Assembly (NCBI GenBank): GCA_034440575.1
Contig: JAOTOL010001558.1
Coordinates: 622,501 to 686,500, forward strand
Source: Imbricaverruca yamaguchii
Lineage: Eukaryota; Arthropoda; Thecostraca; Neoverrucidae
DNA: 64,000 bases
Reading direction: 5' to 3'
Shown: positions 9,252 to 20,580 of the stretch, one piece after another
Layout of the letters: each line of letters begins with the position of its first letter
Position numbering within the stretch: the stretch's first letter is position 1
Made by a program: the position numbers and the translations under genes
The notes under the pieces: generated by a model
The model's database searches: none
Seen by the model: the letters and a program-made list of their open reading frames with translations, nothing else
Told to the model about the DNA's origin: nothing

Positions 9252-11102
9252 CTGCCGGCGAGAACAAGGAGTTAGCGACCTGGCCTGATCTGGTCTGGTC
9301 AGATCAGATCAGATCAGATCAGATCAGGTCAGGTCAGGTCAGGCGAGACGCGGTTGGTCCAGACTGCGAAGCGCAAGCATAACGGAGACAGACGCGGCAA
9401 AGACTTGCCCTAACCTCTATTTGGGGCATTTGGGTGTCGGTCCAAGACATTGTACCCTAACTTAAGATCTGCTAGCTTGGAGAAGCAGGAAGCAGCCAAG
9501 ATGGCCCTTTGATCGCATATCTGGATGTTAATTTGATTAGCGAATCAGCATTTCACAATCCGGTAACATAGTTACGGATCTCTGGTAGTGGATTATAACT
9601 TGGGAGCTATAATTTAAGCCTAGCTTACTAGCGATCAGGACGATAAATATGACTTAGTATTTCCAAAATTTATCGCAGCCAGTCTTTACATTATCAACAA
9701 GGTTGGTGCAACGTAAACATTTCCAGGTAAATTCGGTATTTCGTGTCATCTGCACGGTGGTAACCGGTCACAACACTTAAGTTTTCGTCTCTGGATTGCT
9801 CAGATGCTTAGTCTAGACATAGGACACAGCTTCCCAGAAGGTCTAATGTGGGGTTACCCGTGTCCTCTAGGTCCTCATGTCAGTGGTCCTAATCGTTTTG
9901 GTTATTAAAAAACTAATACGAGGACCACCACGTATGCACAAAGTGGATGCGCAGGTTTCCTCATCGAACACACGCTCCTGACGATCGCCTGCTAAAGACC
10001 AGTGTCAAAGGAGTAATACACGTAGCAGTCAGTTTTGCTCGTCATGCCCAAAGTCATGGCCTAGCGGTGCCTTTCTGGTGTCTGGGTGGCAAATCGCCAC
10101 CATCGGACCTGCGTACCCCACAGGCAGCGCAATTCCATTATCCAGGACCAAGGCCACATTTTTGGTACATGTATGTAGTTCAAGTTTTCACGGTTTAAGC
10201 TGTTGCTCTTTATGGCATACTTCGCAGCAGTAGGACGTCAATATTCATACAAATAGTCCACACTACTTTGATAGATGAGGCTCAAAACCTCGACTAGGAT
10301 TCGTGTATCCAGTGACAGAGCTTGCACGCATGAACGGGGGGATTGGGGAAGCGCCTCCTTCCTACAACCCAACATGGGACAAGCCTAACATTGACCCTGT
10401 TGGCGTTGAATGAAAAAAAACTTCACACGACTCTGCCCACCAGAGCTCCGTGACACCTGCTACGCCCAGGTGCCGGTCGTTAGCCGCCCACTTCCACAAG
10501 GAACTGGGACGTGTTGTCACCGAGAACACTGACATATGCCATACTCTGCCACACGGCGGACATAGGCTGCACAACATAATACAATACAACACAACAGAGA
10601 ATAACACTGCACGCTAGTGATGGCCAAACAGCAGAAGCACCAGAAGACCTCAGCCCATAGAAGGCATGCGAATATATTATGACATGGGATACACCACATA
10701 CATCACCTGCCGAGGCGGCATGTCCCGCCATCACTAGACACCACGCGTGGATCCATGGTGCGTGACGATAACCAAACCGAGGACAAACTGTGCTCGTGGT
10801 TAGACACGCAGAGCTGTTGATGCAAAGGTTGCGAGCCAATAAGTGGGTTACAAAGTTATGCAGAACACTAATGCACTGCACTGGGTTAAACGATACGCTC
10901 TCATAGCCGGAGAGCATGCATTAGCATGCATACAATAAGACTCCCCCTTTTCACTAGTTGGTGGCCATCCATACTTACCTCATGACATATACATCGTTGT
11001 CCTATAACATCAAAACGTACTACAACCGGAATCATTCTACACAAATAACTAATCTGGCCATTACACACGCGCTTCACATTTCACACGTGTTTCAGTTTTC
11101 AC
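9252..11102 (-). other. Pur-alpha final intron (about 1.85 kb)
   Basis: The intron is bounded by GAG/GTGAAA at 11103/11102 and CAG/GTG at 9252/9251. Apart from the pentanucleotide tract near the acceptor nothing else was recognised. The stretch 9440-11000 holds no supported gene. Confidence 0.85.
9299..9342. repeat. AGATC then AGGTC pentanucleotide tract
   Basis: About five AGATC units run into about three AGGTC units, some 48 bp upstream of the last exon's acceptor. It is the same ggtca-type vocabulary as the array beside the exon at 26234. Confidence 0.9.
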
Positions 11103-11330
11103 CTCAGATATACGCATGTAGATTCCCCGATCGTTTTGGCCTATGTCGAAGTAGAAGTTTTTGTTTTCGACGCGCATGTGTTTTCCCTCGGGCAGCTCGC
11201 CCTTGAAGCCGCCGTCGTCGGTGCCGAACTCGTCCAGCAGGTCGGTGAGCGCGTCCCGGAACTCGATCATGCCTTGCGCCGGAATCGCGATCTGCGAGCG
11301 CGGCCCGCCGCGTGGGATTGTCTGTGATAC
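11103..11330 (-). CDS. PURA: Pur-alpha, exon with start of the third PUR repeat
   Basis: 228 bp, 76 codons, phase 0 at both ends. It reads [20 protein letters not shown], then [16 protein letters not shown], then the strand segments [20 protein letters not shown] and [12 protein letters not shown]. This is the linker plus the first half of the third PUR domain, which in known structures mediates dimerisation. The acceptor is CTCTGTCGCAG/GTATCAC and the donor is GAG/GTGAAA. Only 20 bp separate the acceptor from a hAT-type MITE. The first nine exon bases plus the acceptor are also the repeated unit of the adjacent intron array. Wording is arthropod-like: [19 protein letters not shown] matches insect Pur-alpha as I remember it better than vertebrate. 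Confidence 0.95.
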
Positions 11331-11350
11331 CTGCGACAGAGGGTGCACTG

Positions 11351-11830
11351 CAGGGTCAAAATAATGGTCTTTCGTTAGGTGTGAGATGTGGAAACGAGCA
11401 CAGCAGGACGCCGAAATTTGCCATGAAATTAGTGTCATTTAGAGTGCTTTTGATGCCTTTCAGACTCAAATTTGAGCCAATGGTGCAGGTACTTATGACT
11501 GCACCTTTATTATTTCTTCTAAAATTCATAATTTAGGAAGAGCTATATTCGGTATAGGGAGAATAATCCTACGCTATAAACTTGCAGTGTTTGCCATAGC
11601 ACATTATAGATAATCCTTTTACCTGAAATTGCATTGCAAAATATTCTTGTGTTACCATTCTTTACTGAGAGCATTGACACGATACTTGTGAGATGCAGTT
11701 AGAAAGGAGACATTAATACTTCATAAGCTCCCATCAAGGAGCAGGATGTCGATACTTTTTTTAGAAGGATGTTGATTGAGTGTTCAATAAGTGGTATATT
11801 CCACCCTATTTCCCGAATAATTTAACACTG
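11351..11830 (+). mobile_element. hAT-type MITE, full copy (480 bp) beside a splice acceptor
   Basis: It starts CAGGGTCAAAATAATGG and ends GAATAATTTAACACTG, so the ends are imperfect inverted repeats of CAGTG..AAATTATTCG type. Flanks GTGCACTG (11343-11350) and ATGAACTG (11831-11838) match at 6 of 8 positions, consistent with an old 8-bp target duplication. Internal words GTTAGGTGTGAGATG, AGCAGGA, AATTAGTGTCATTT and GTGGTATATTCCACCCTATTT recur in the copies at 39717-39961 and, inverted, at 28942-29394. It has no coding capacity. Its inner edge is 20 bp from the Pur-alpha exon at 11330. Confidence 0.85.
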
Positions 11831-12126
11831 ATGAACTGTGAAACGTGTAACAGAGGGCGCACTGTGATACCTGTGGCACAGGGTTCACCATGATAATTAC
11901 GACAGAGGGTGCACTGTGATACCTGTGACACAGGGTACACTATGATACTTGTGACAGAGGGCACACTGATACCTGGTGCACGGGGCACACCAATACCTGC
12001 AGCACGGGGCACACTGAGGCCGGCAGCATAGTGCGAACTGTGATACCTGTGGCACAGGGACCACCATGCTACTTGTGACAGAGGTTACACTGTGACACCT
12101 ACAGGAGGGACGCACTGTAATGCCTG
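11831..12126. repeat. Degenerate tandem repeat copying the exon acceptor
   Basis: Units of about 26-50 bp contain GTGATACCTGTGGCACAGGG or GATACCTGTGACAGAGGGC variants. On the minus strand each unit contains CAG/GTATCAC, the same sequence that forms the splice acceptor and first bases of the exon at 11330. It continues the array that starts at the exon edge and was interrupted by the MITE. Confidence 0.8.
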
Positions 12127-12757
12127 GCAGCTCCGGTGGAACGCGACACCTGGCAGTACGGGGTGGGACGCGACACCTGGCGGTACGGGGTGGGACGCGA
12201 CACCTGGCAGTACGGGGTGGGACGCAACACCTGGCGGTACGGGGTGGGACGCGACACCTGGCGGTACGGGGTGTGATACACCTGGCGGTACGGGGTGGGA
12301 CGCGACACCTGGCAGTACGGGGTGGGACGCGACACCTGGCGGTACGGGGTGGGACGCGACACCTGGCAGTACGGGGTGGGACGCGACACCTGGCGGTACG
12401 GGGTGGGACGCGACACCTGGCGGTACGGGGTGTGACGCGACACCTGGCAGTACGGGGTGGGACGCGACACCTGGCGGTACGGGGTGGGACGCGACACCTG
12501 GCAGTACGGGGTGGGACGCGACACCTGGCAGTACGGGGTGGGACGCGACACCTGGCGGTACGGGGTGTGATACACCTGGCGGTACGGGGTGGGACGCGAC
12601 ACCTGGCAGTACGGGGTGGGACGCGACACCTGGCGGTACGGGGTGGGACGCGACACCTGGCAGTACGGGGTGGGACGCGACACCTGGCGGTACGGGGTGT
12701 GATACACCTGGCGGTACGGGGTGGGACGCGACACCTGGCGGTACGGGGTGTGATCAG
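12127..12757. repeat. 27-bp minisatellite array 1 (about 23 units)
   Basis: The unit is GGGGTGGGACGCGACACC followed by TGGCGGTAC, with a GGCGG/GGCAG polymorphism and a 24-bp TGTGATACACC variant. Unit length is a multiple of three and lacks stops, so all six frames stay open (for example GGTRHLAVR on plus and RTARCRVPP on minus). The minus strand carries CCGCCAG/GTGTCGC, related to the acceptor of the exon at 11330. Confidence 0.95.
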
Positions 12758-15700
12758 CGTTGGAAAAGTGGCCCTTTTTTGGAACTTTTGCAATCCAAAG
12801 AATTATACACTCCGGAAAAAAATACACTCCTTGCATTGCTGGATGAAGACATACTTAACTAGCAAGACAGCTAGATGTCATTATACAATAGTGATAACTT
12901 GGGTGGAGAGGAAGATTCAGTCATGCTGGGTCCCCTACCACATGAAGTTTCCAGTATAATTGAGGATAATACACATTTATTATTTCGGGTCATCTGGAGG
13001 CACATTCCAAGAGGAGGCAGGAGTGGAGCCGAAGATGAGATGCCAGCCAGATTGGAAGAATATCAGTTTGCTAGCATGCACAAGTACAACATATGTCAAT
13101 GGATGGCAAAATATGGATCACTGCAGTCTGAATATGATCTTAATGCCACTGAACATTCCATATTTCACAACATTCCATCTTCCATATCATTCCATAACAT
13201 TCCATATGTGCATGTGCGATTTCTGGTGAGGTGCAGGTGACTTAATAAACAGCCACCAATGCATTCATGTGTATGTTCGCCATTTGTTGACAAACCTCAG
13301 AAGAGTCCAGATGTGCCCAGAAGAATGTATGGATGAACACCAAGAGCTAGAGTGGCATCCACACAACTGGTAAGCCACAAAGTGTAGCACTTCCCCCAAA
13401 TCTCCAAAATACTGGTTGATATGAGCCATGTTTTGCTACAGCATAGTAATTGTCATGGGCGCTATTACTTTTCCACACATGCTTTACACACATTTTGCCT
13501 CCATGAAGCATACAAAGGTATTAGGTTTGGCTAAGTTATGCTAGATTATTTTTTTTGTAAGTTATCCATTTATGAAATTCCTTTCGGAATCATTCAGTAT
13601 TATAAAAAAAAAGTTTTTGGATTAAAAAGACACTCGGGCTAGCATAGGCTGTTTGGTTAGAATAGGCCATTTTCTTTTAATTTGTTAAAGGAAAAAATTG
13701 CTTAGAAAATTTTTATTCAAAAAAGGCTTTCTTGCATCCAGTTAGGCTGCAGCTTTTTCTTCATTTTTAACATCACATTTCATGGTATATTTCCCAACCA
13801 AACCCGAGCCACTTTTTTGGTGTCATTTTGCTACCCAACTGCACTTGCGAAAAAAAAAATGTGCAGTCACATCATGTAAGTACCTACATTACGAACACAT
13901 TCATAATCATTGCACGAAAAATACATTTCAAGAAATAAAATCACCTTAAACTGCAAATTTGTCCATTCAGAGTCACAGACCAGAAATGTTAAAAGTATAA
14001 TGGTATTCAATGGAGAATGGGGACAGGATGCACCTAATAATTCCTGAACATTTCATGAATGCACCAATAATGCTTGAATACATGCATATCTATAATATCT
14101 GCAGTCAATGTGCACTGAAGAGGCCCAGCCCCCATTTTGAAAGAAAAACATTCACGCTTCAAAATGTGGTAAGTGAAAACAAGATTTTCCAGACAAAAGC
14201 AAAGCAATCAGTTTTGTTCATTTCTACGCTTGTCGTCAAAACATCGCATGACTTAATATTATCATGTCCTGCTCCTTGTATTATCTGAAGATATCCCGTC
14301 ACACAACACAAGCTTACAGCTTTGGTTTATCAAAATCAATAACTCGAATTACCGCGAAGATACTTGATATAGGTAAGTAGGTAGGTACCTACATAGTCAG
14401 ATAATACAACCTCTCATACCTCGAGCCAAACACGCAGTCAATTCCATCCGAATAGCAGAGAAGAGCTTTAAAGAAAATCCTTCGTTGAATAAAAAAAACC
14501 GCTACGTTCCGCTAACCAAATATAGGAATTCACCTCCACCAGCCCGACCGCGTTCTTGGATTCAATGAATTCACCGCTCTCCATCTCCCACTCCGGCCGG
14601 AGCTATTTGAACCATTGCCACGAAAAGCCATGGATAATGCATTTCTTCTTGGTTTCTTGGAGAATGATATGTTCTGCATCAATTGGGATGGATAAAACCG
14701 TTCATATTTATATTATTAAGCAGTCAGGGGTGATATACATAAAAGATATCGGAAGGATTTTCCCCATGAAAATTGCCTGAATGGTACCAAAACGTTCCTA
14801 AAACCTACTAACACTTTGCTCCAAAATGAAGACCCATAGAACCAGAAATTTCACCTTCTTTCGATTTCATGACTTATATTGTTTCCGAATTTCATCAACA
14901 AGCGGGAATAGTTGTATTCATGCCACTCCGACCGGGAGGTTTCCCCACTCCGGACAAATTCAGATTTACATGTGTTGACCTAATCCTCTACACTCTTATA
15001 AGCCTCATTCTGATCCAATGATTAATTTCTTCCCACAGCCCTGATTATTATTAATTGAGAAAAAGGTACCCTGTAATTCTCTTGGCAGTTTTCTCTAAAT
15101 TATTTTCATTTTTTGGTATTTCATAGCAATCATGGCGCGAAATGAGACGCTAATTTCCGCTCGTCCGTGACGATAGTCTGTTTTACAGCAGCAATTTGCC
15201 CGCCGGTCTAGTCGCTTTTCATCCTTCGAAGGCATTCCTTGCTTCTACTAAATATTCCAGATATGAACTACAAAGTGCATTGAAATACATTTAATATTAA
15301 AGGATTGACTTCAATATTTTTCGTCAGCTTTCTCATTTGAAAAAAGAAAATTTCATCGTGGAGAGAATAAAATATTTCAGACGGATTGTTTTAGTATAAA
15401 TTTCCTTGAACCATTATATATTCCGAAACCCATATCCCGAAGTAACATTTTAGACCCTCCAATTTTAGACCCAGCGGTGCACGAACGTCCTGCTCTCGAG
15501 GTATGTTGTGAATTTGTATTAGTTGTGCGGTGTTGGTACCTATGCTAGGAGTGGCAGGTATTGATATATAAACTTGGTTGACATCGATTAAGTATACCTT
15601 TGTGATCATTTTCTCTACCATTGCTCAGGAAGTTGCCTTATAAGACATTCACGTAACGTGGATGACTTCAGACGACGATGTGTGGTGGACCCCATCTGGT

Positions 15701-15794
15701 TGTCTTTGAGACACTAGGATAAGAACCTAACAAATGAATTAAAGGCGTTTTATTCTTGAGGAATAAGAATTATCGGGTTATTTTACGACGCATT
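12758..15794. other. Intron DNA between the two 27-bp arrays
   Basis: AT-rich sequence with no recognised exon or element. Short frames show no known motif. Confidence 0.5.
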
Positions 15795-15925
15795 CAACCG
15801 CAAGGTTGCATAGCGCCGCCACCCTATATCACACCGATTGGTCGTGGGTGGACTCTGCAAATGCCGCCGGCCGCGAGATTCGAGTCCCACGCTCCACCAT
15901 CCAAGCTACCGAGGCCCCTGGGTTT
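15795..15925 (-). mobile_element. tRNA-like SINE fragment
   Basis: Read on the minus strand it has an A-box-like TAGCTTGGATGGTGGAGCG, then GGGACTCGAATCTCGCGG, then a tail CGACCAATCGGTGTGATATA. The tail resembles the one at 20660-20700. The B box is not clear, so this is a degraded or partial copy. Confidence 0.5.
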
Positions 15926-16159
15926 TTATTCTTCATTCCAGTGGACATCACTACATTTTTCAAAATTTATACATTTCGTTATATATAAAATGTATATACT
16001 CCGTTACTTGGTGCTTCAACATACACCCCATAATTTGGCAAACTGGGAAATTATACGCCCCATAACATAGTGCTTCTCAAGATTATACACTCCATATTTT
16101 GGCAAGCCAAAACATTATACACTCCGAATCCAAGACCGGGAAGTGAAAATCCAACACTG

Positions 16160-17551
16160 GGTGTGATACACCTGGCAGTACGGGGTGGGACGCGACACCT
16201 GGCGGTACGGGGTGGGACGCGACACCTGGCAGTACGGGGTGGGACGCGACACCTGGCGGTACGGGGTGGGACGCGACACCTGGCGGTACGGGGTGGGACG
16301 CGACACCTGGCGGTACGGGGTGGGACGCAACACCTGGCGGTACGGGGTGGGACGCGACACCTGGCGGTACGGGGTGGGACGCGACACCTGGCGGTACGGG
16401 GTGGGACGCGACACCTGGCGGTACGGGGTGGGACGCGACACCTGGCGGTACGGGGGAGGGGGGGGTGGACGCGACACCTGGCGGTACGGGGTGGGACGCG
16501 ACACCTGACAGTACGGGGTGGGACGCAACACCTGGCGGTACGGGGAGGGACGCGACACCTGGCGGTACGGGGTGGGACGCGACACCTGGCGGTACGGGGT
16601 GGGACGCGACACCTGGCAGTACGGGGTGGGACGCGACACCTGGTGGTACGGGGTGGGACGCGACACCTGGCAGTACGGGGTGGGACGCGACACCTGGCGG
16701 TACGGGGTGGGACGCAACACCTGGCGGTATGGGGTGGGACGCGACACCTGGCGGTACGGGGTGGGACGCGACACCTGGCAGTACGGGGTGGGACGCGACA
16801 CTTGGCGGTACGGGGTGTGATACACCTGGCGGTGCGGGGTGGGACGCGACACCTGGCGGTACGGGGTGGGACGCGACACCTGGCGGTACGGGGTGGGACG
16901 CAACACCTGGCGGTACGGGGTGGGACGCAACACCTGGCAGTACGGGGTGGGACGCGACACCTGGCAGTACGGGGTGGGACGCGACACCTGGCGGTACGGG
17001 GTGGGACGCGACACCTGGCGGTACGGGGTGGGACGCGACACCTGGCAGTACGGGGGTGTGATAAACCTGGCGGCACAGGGTGGGACGCGACACCTGGCGG
17101 TACGGGGTGTGACGCGACACCTGGCGGTACGGGGTGGGACGCGACACCTGGCAGTACGGGGTGGGACGCGACACCTGGCGGTGCGGGGTGGGACGCGACA
17201 CCTGGCAGTACGGGGTGGGACGCGACACCTGGCGGCACGGGGGGGGGACGCGACACCTGGCGGTACGGGGTGGGACGCGACACCTGGCGGTACGGGGTGG
17301 GACGCGACACCTGGCGGTACGGGGTGGGACGCGACACCTGGCGGTACGGGGTGTGATACACCTGGCGGCACAGGGTGTGACGCGACACCTGGCGGTACGG
17401 GGTGATTGATTGATTATTTGGGCTTAATGGCGCGATAACTACAAGGTCATTTAGCGCCCATAACAGTGCGGTACGGGGTATGATACACCTGGCGGTACGG
17501 GGTGGGACGCGACACCTGGAGGTACGGGGTGGGACGCGACACCTGGCGGTT
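16160..17551. repeat. 27-bp minisatellite array 2 (about 48 units)
   Basis: Same unit family as 12127-12757, 3.4 kb away in the same intron and same orientation. It contains shorter TGTGATACACC units, a G-run variant near 16450 and a hairpin insertion at 17402-17467. Up to 510-codon open frames on both strands arise from the repeat and are not genes. The plus strand is G-rich. Confidence 0.95.
17402..17467 (+). mobile_element. Miniature hairpin insertion in the 27-bp array (family copy 1)
   Basis: A segment foreign to the array: TGATTATTTGGGCTTAATGG, then CGCGATAACTACAAGGTC, then ATTTAGCGCCCATAACAG. The words GGGC..GGCGC and GCGCCCAT can pair. Three similar copies lie at 18606-18666, 33772-33832 and 46320-46384. 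Confidence 0.65.
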
Positions 17552-18170
17552 GGAAGAATAGGCCGTTGCTGAATGTTTGGCACAGCGAACAGTATCCTCT
17601 CCAGAAAATTATATTTCCAGTGTTCTCACGCTGAATGGTACTGTAACAGTTAACTGGTCTGTAATAAAGTTCTGAAGATTCACTGGAAGGCGCAGACAGA
17701 CTCTGATATCAGGTTTGACGAGACATCCTCTTCGCAACATTGTCGTCTCCACATACAGGATCACAGTACAAATCCAAGCCTGGCTCTAGGCGCAACGCAC
17801 CACCTGGAGGCATGGGGTCAGGGTTGGGAAAGTTTTGTCCTGGATAATTACAGTCCTGAACATAACCATCTCCTTAACACACCGAAAGATTGCATGGTGC
17901 TGCTTCAGACGCTAAGAACTTACTGCTCTGTGATAGAACGAAAAAACCACATAGAAGTGATAATGAGGAGCTTCTGATTTATGGAACAGAAGAAAAAAAC
18001 ATCATCTCCGAGTTTGATGTCCCCGACATCATTCTTGTCCAAAATTTAAAAGTATATATATCCAGCCCAGCAAGTGGTAGAATGCGATACTCCCAGATAC
18101 ATCGATAGGAATTGGATAACTGGAGGCACAGAGTAGCTGCGGCATCTAGTGGCACAGACGACCGAAACTT

Positions 18171-18278
18171 GACTGCACGGGATAAACTGATATCCGGTGG
18201 TGCATGGTGTCTGCGCTGATTCGTTGAAGTGATCCGCACAATTTGTGACGGCAAACTAACATTTCTGCCTTTATTTTT
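18171..18278 (+). repeat. 108-bp dispersed repeat, copy 1
   Basis: It matches 20258-20365 with one substitution seen (ATATCC against ATATAC). It runs from GACTGCACGGGATAAAC to TGCCTTTATTTTT. No RNA polymerase III boxes or coding sense recognised. Confidence 0.85.
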
Positions 18279-18605
18279 AGGCCGCCCACCACTGTAATTA
18301 CTCCTTCCTCTATCCGTCTCTCTTACGTAAATAGCATCCGAGTTATATTAAAATGCATTTCCCTCTTGAGAAACTCCATTACACACACAAGTACTCTCAC
18401 CTCAATTTGCTATATGACCTATGCAGTCGATGCGCCCCTGAACTACAATACAATATACACAGGAGTTCTGTCGTATAACCAAACCGTATCGTGTATATGT
18501 TGCATGGTATTTTGGGTAAGTGCTCTCCCAAAAGCATATAAAGTTACACCCCTGTCCACACAGCTAAGTGTTTGTCCATAAAGATAGAATGAGCGTGTTG
18601 TGTTA

Positions 18606-18666
18606 TGTTGTCTATTGGGCTTAAGGACGCCTGGACTGCCAGTGGTTATCTGGGGCCCATAACGTA
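18606..18666 (+). mobile_element. Miniature hairpin element (family copy 2)
   Basis: Contains TATTGGGCTTAAGGACGCC and GGGGCCCATAACG, aligning with the copy at 17402-17467 at both ends. Confidence 0.5.
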
Positions 18667-20079
18667 TTTTTTCATAACTTGATACGAGATTCCGCGTATC
18701 TATAACTGAAAGGGATAAATTAAGTGAAAATGAGTATCCGCTATGTAATGGAATATTTACCCTGACAACGATCTCCGAGCAATCTCCTAAAACACCAATG
18801 AATGAAATTCCTTAAAAGTTTCGACCGAAGTAACGGTCTCGTTTCTCCTGGAGATTGCGACATGACACTATGTAGTGAACTATCATAGATGTGTTGCGTC
18901 GAGAACAGCGTGGTTTCGCCCCTTTGATCCGGTGTAGTGCTATATTCGCAAGCGTACCAAAATTCCCTCTTCCCCCCTACAGTTTTTCAGTGATGCTGGC
19001 CATGGCGTCAGCACTTCATTTATAGATCAGGGTTTGTTTGGAACTTGACAATTCAAACTTTCTTGCCATTTTTGGTTTAAAAAAACACTTCGGAGTACTT
19101 GCGGGAAGAGGTAGTCGAACAAGACTGCGTGGCACGCTTTGCAGCGTTGGCGAGCTCGTTCTCGGCGGCACCGGTATGGGTAGGTACCCAGCAATCCTTG
19201 ATCTACCGCTATGATCAATGAAGTCAGGCGGGGGATAGAATGGGCTCAATATCGCCGATGTAAACCTTCTGCAAAATTCACCCTCAAAGGTTCGGATATG
19301 CCACAACATAACGAAACTTTGACGCTAGGATGACCAGCGTTGGCGTGCGAAGACGAAAGAATCACTGTCGGTGACAAGGCACGTTACAGGGGACGAACTA
19401 CACCGGCGCGTGTGGATCAGGACAGGAGAACAGCCACTGTCGGCACGACAGGATACGGTGGCGAACAGCCGACACGTGGCTCGCGCCAGCCCAACCACCA
19501 TCCGCACTGCGAGAGCGGAGCGGGTCGACACACATAAAGGTGGCGCCACCGTCACCTCCCGGCAGCCAGTGGCGACAACACTCGACGCTAGTCAGCACAG
19601 TGAGCGGCCATACTCAAATGCTGCAACATTCAGCCCCTTCCTCAGCCATTAGTTCTTGCCATAATCATGTACCGCCGTATACAGGCACAGACAAACAGCA
19701 GAGCAAGCTGTCAAATGCAGTAAGTAACCTGTGGGCCCTTTTCCATGACAAATATGTGTGAGAGGAGGGATACTCGAACTAATGCACAACAGCCACGAAA
19801 TATTCCCAATCCCCATCTCCCATTAACGAATATTCTAAACGGCCGGATTTTGACCGATGGTCTTTTAGCATTATCGGTTTTGATTCCCAGCATCGAATTC
19901 CTCGCTTGCAAAAAGAGCTCATCCAGGCATTCATCCCTTTCCCTGTTGCTATGGCATACAATCATCCTCGAATACACTTGTCGTTCAGGCACGGTGCTGA
20001 AATCCGAGTGTATATACCCATATGGGGAGGAGAGATGGCGCAAAAGGCAGTCAGCTACTTGTTGCTAGTGGTCACAACA

Positions 20080-20430
20080 GTCGGCTAGCTGATTGTCTTC
20101 ACGGGCAGCCAGCTGTTGCCAGTCAACTAGCTGTACGTCTATATGTACAGTCACCTGTTACCCCAGACAGTCAACTAGCTGTGTCATTGGGCAGTCACAT
20201 GTTGCCCCAGACAGTCGGCTAGCTGTCCGTCTCTATGTACAGTCACCTGTAACTACAGACTGCACGGGATAAACTGATATACGGTGGTGCATGGTGTCTG
20301 CGCTGATTCGTTGAAGTGATCCGCACAATTTGTGACGGCAAACTAACATTTCTGCCTTTATTTTTTCGAACATGTGTCCATGGACAGTCACCTGCTGCCA
20401 TACATAGGCAGTCAGCTAGCTACAAGGAGC
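20080..20430. repeat. Degenerate tandem repeat of ACAGTCACCTGTTACC type
   Basis: Repeated words CAGTCACCTGTTACC and CAGTCAACTAGCTGT alternate at about 35-75 bp. The 108-bp repeat copy at 20258-20365 sits inside this array, which suggests it inserted there. Confidence 0.6.
20258..20365 (+). repeat. 108-bp dispersed repeat, copy 2
   Basis: Almost identical to 18171-18278, in the same orientation and 2.1 kb away. It interrupts the tandem repeat at 20080-20430. Confidence 0.85.
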
Positions 20431-20580
20431 GAATCCGAAGATGAGACATCTCGAGCAGGTTCCGACAACAACATTGTGGATGAATTGCTTTGTTTGCATT
20501 TTTACATCCTAAAGACATATTAATGACTGAAATTATTTTATCTCCTTCGCGAACTGCCGGCATCCCATAATATTCTTTTG

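Larger units (their letters stand above)
17552..20079. other. Intron DNA, no gene recognised
   Basis: It holds a hairpin-family copy (18606-18666), one copy of a 108-bp repeat (18171-18278) and unremarkable sequence otherwise. The GC-richer part at 19330-19600 was inspected on both strands without recognising a domain. Confidence 0.45.

Noticed and set aside
12120..17551. Regular 27-bp repeats as a CRISPR array
   Set aside because: Units are directly contiguous with no spacers, and the genome is eukaryotic.
16051..17583. 510-codon and 428-codon open frames on opposite strands (RTARCRVPP and GGTRHLAVR repeats)
   Set aside because: All six frames are open because the 27-bp unit is divisible by three and lacks stops. 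There is no start context, domain or splice support.
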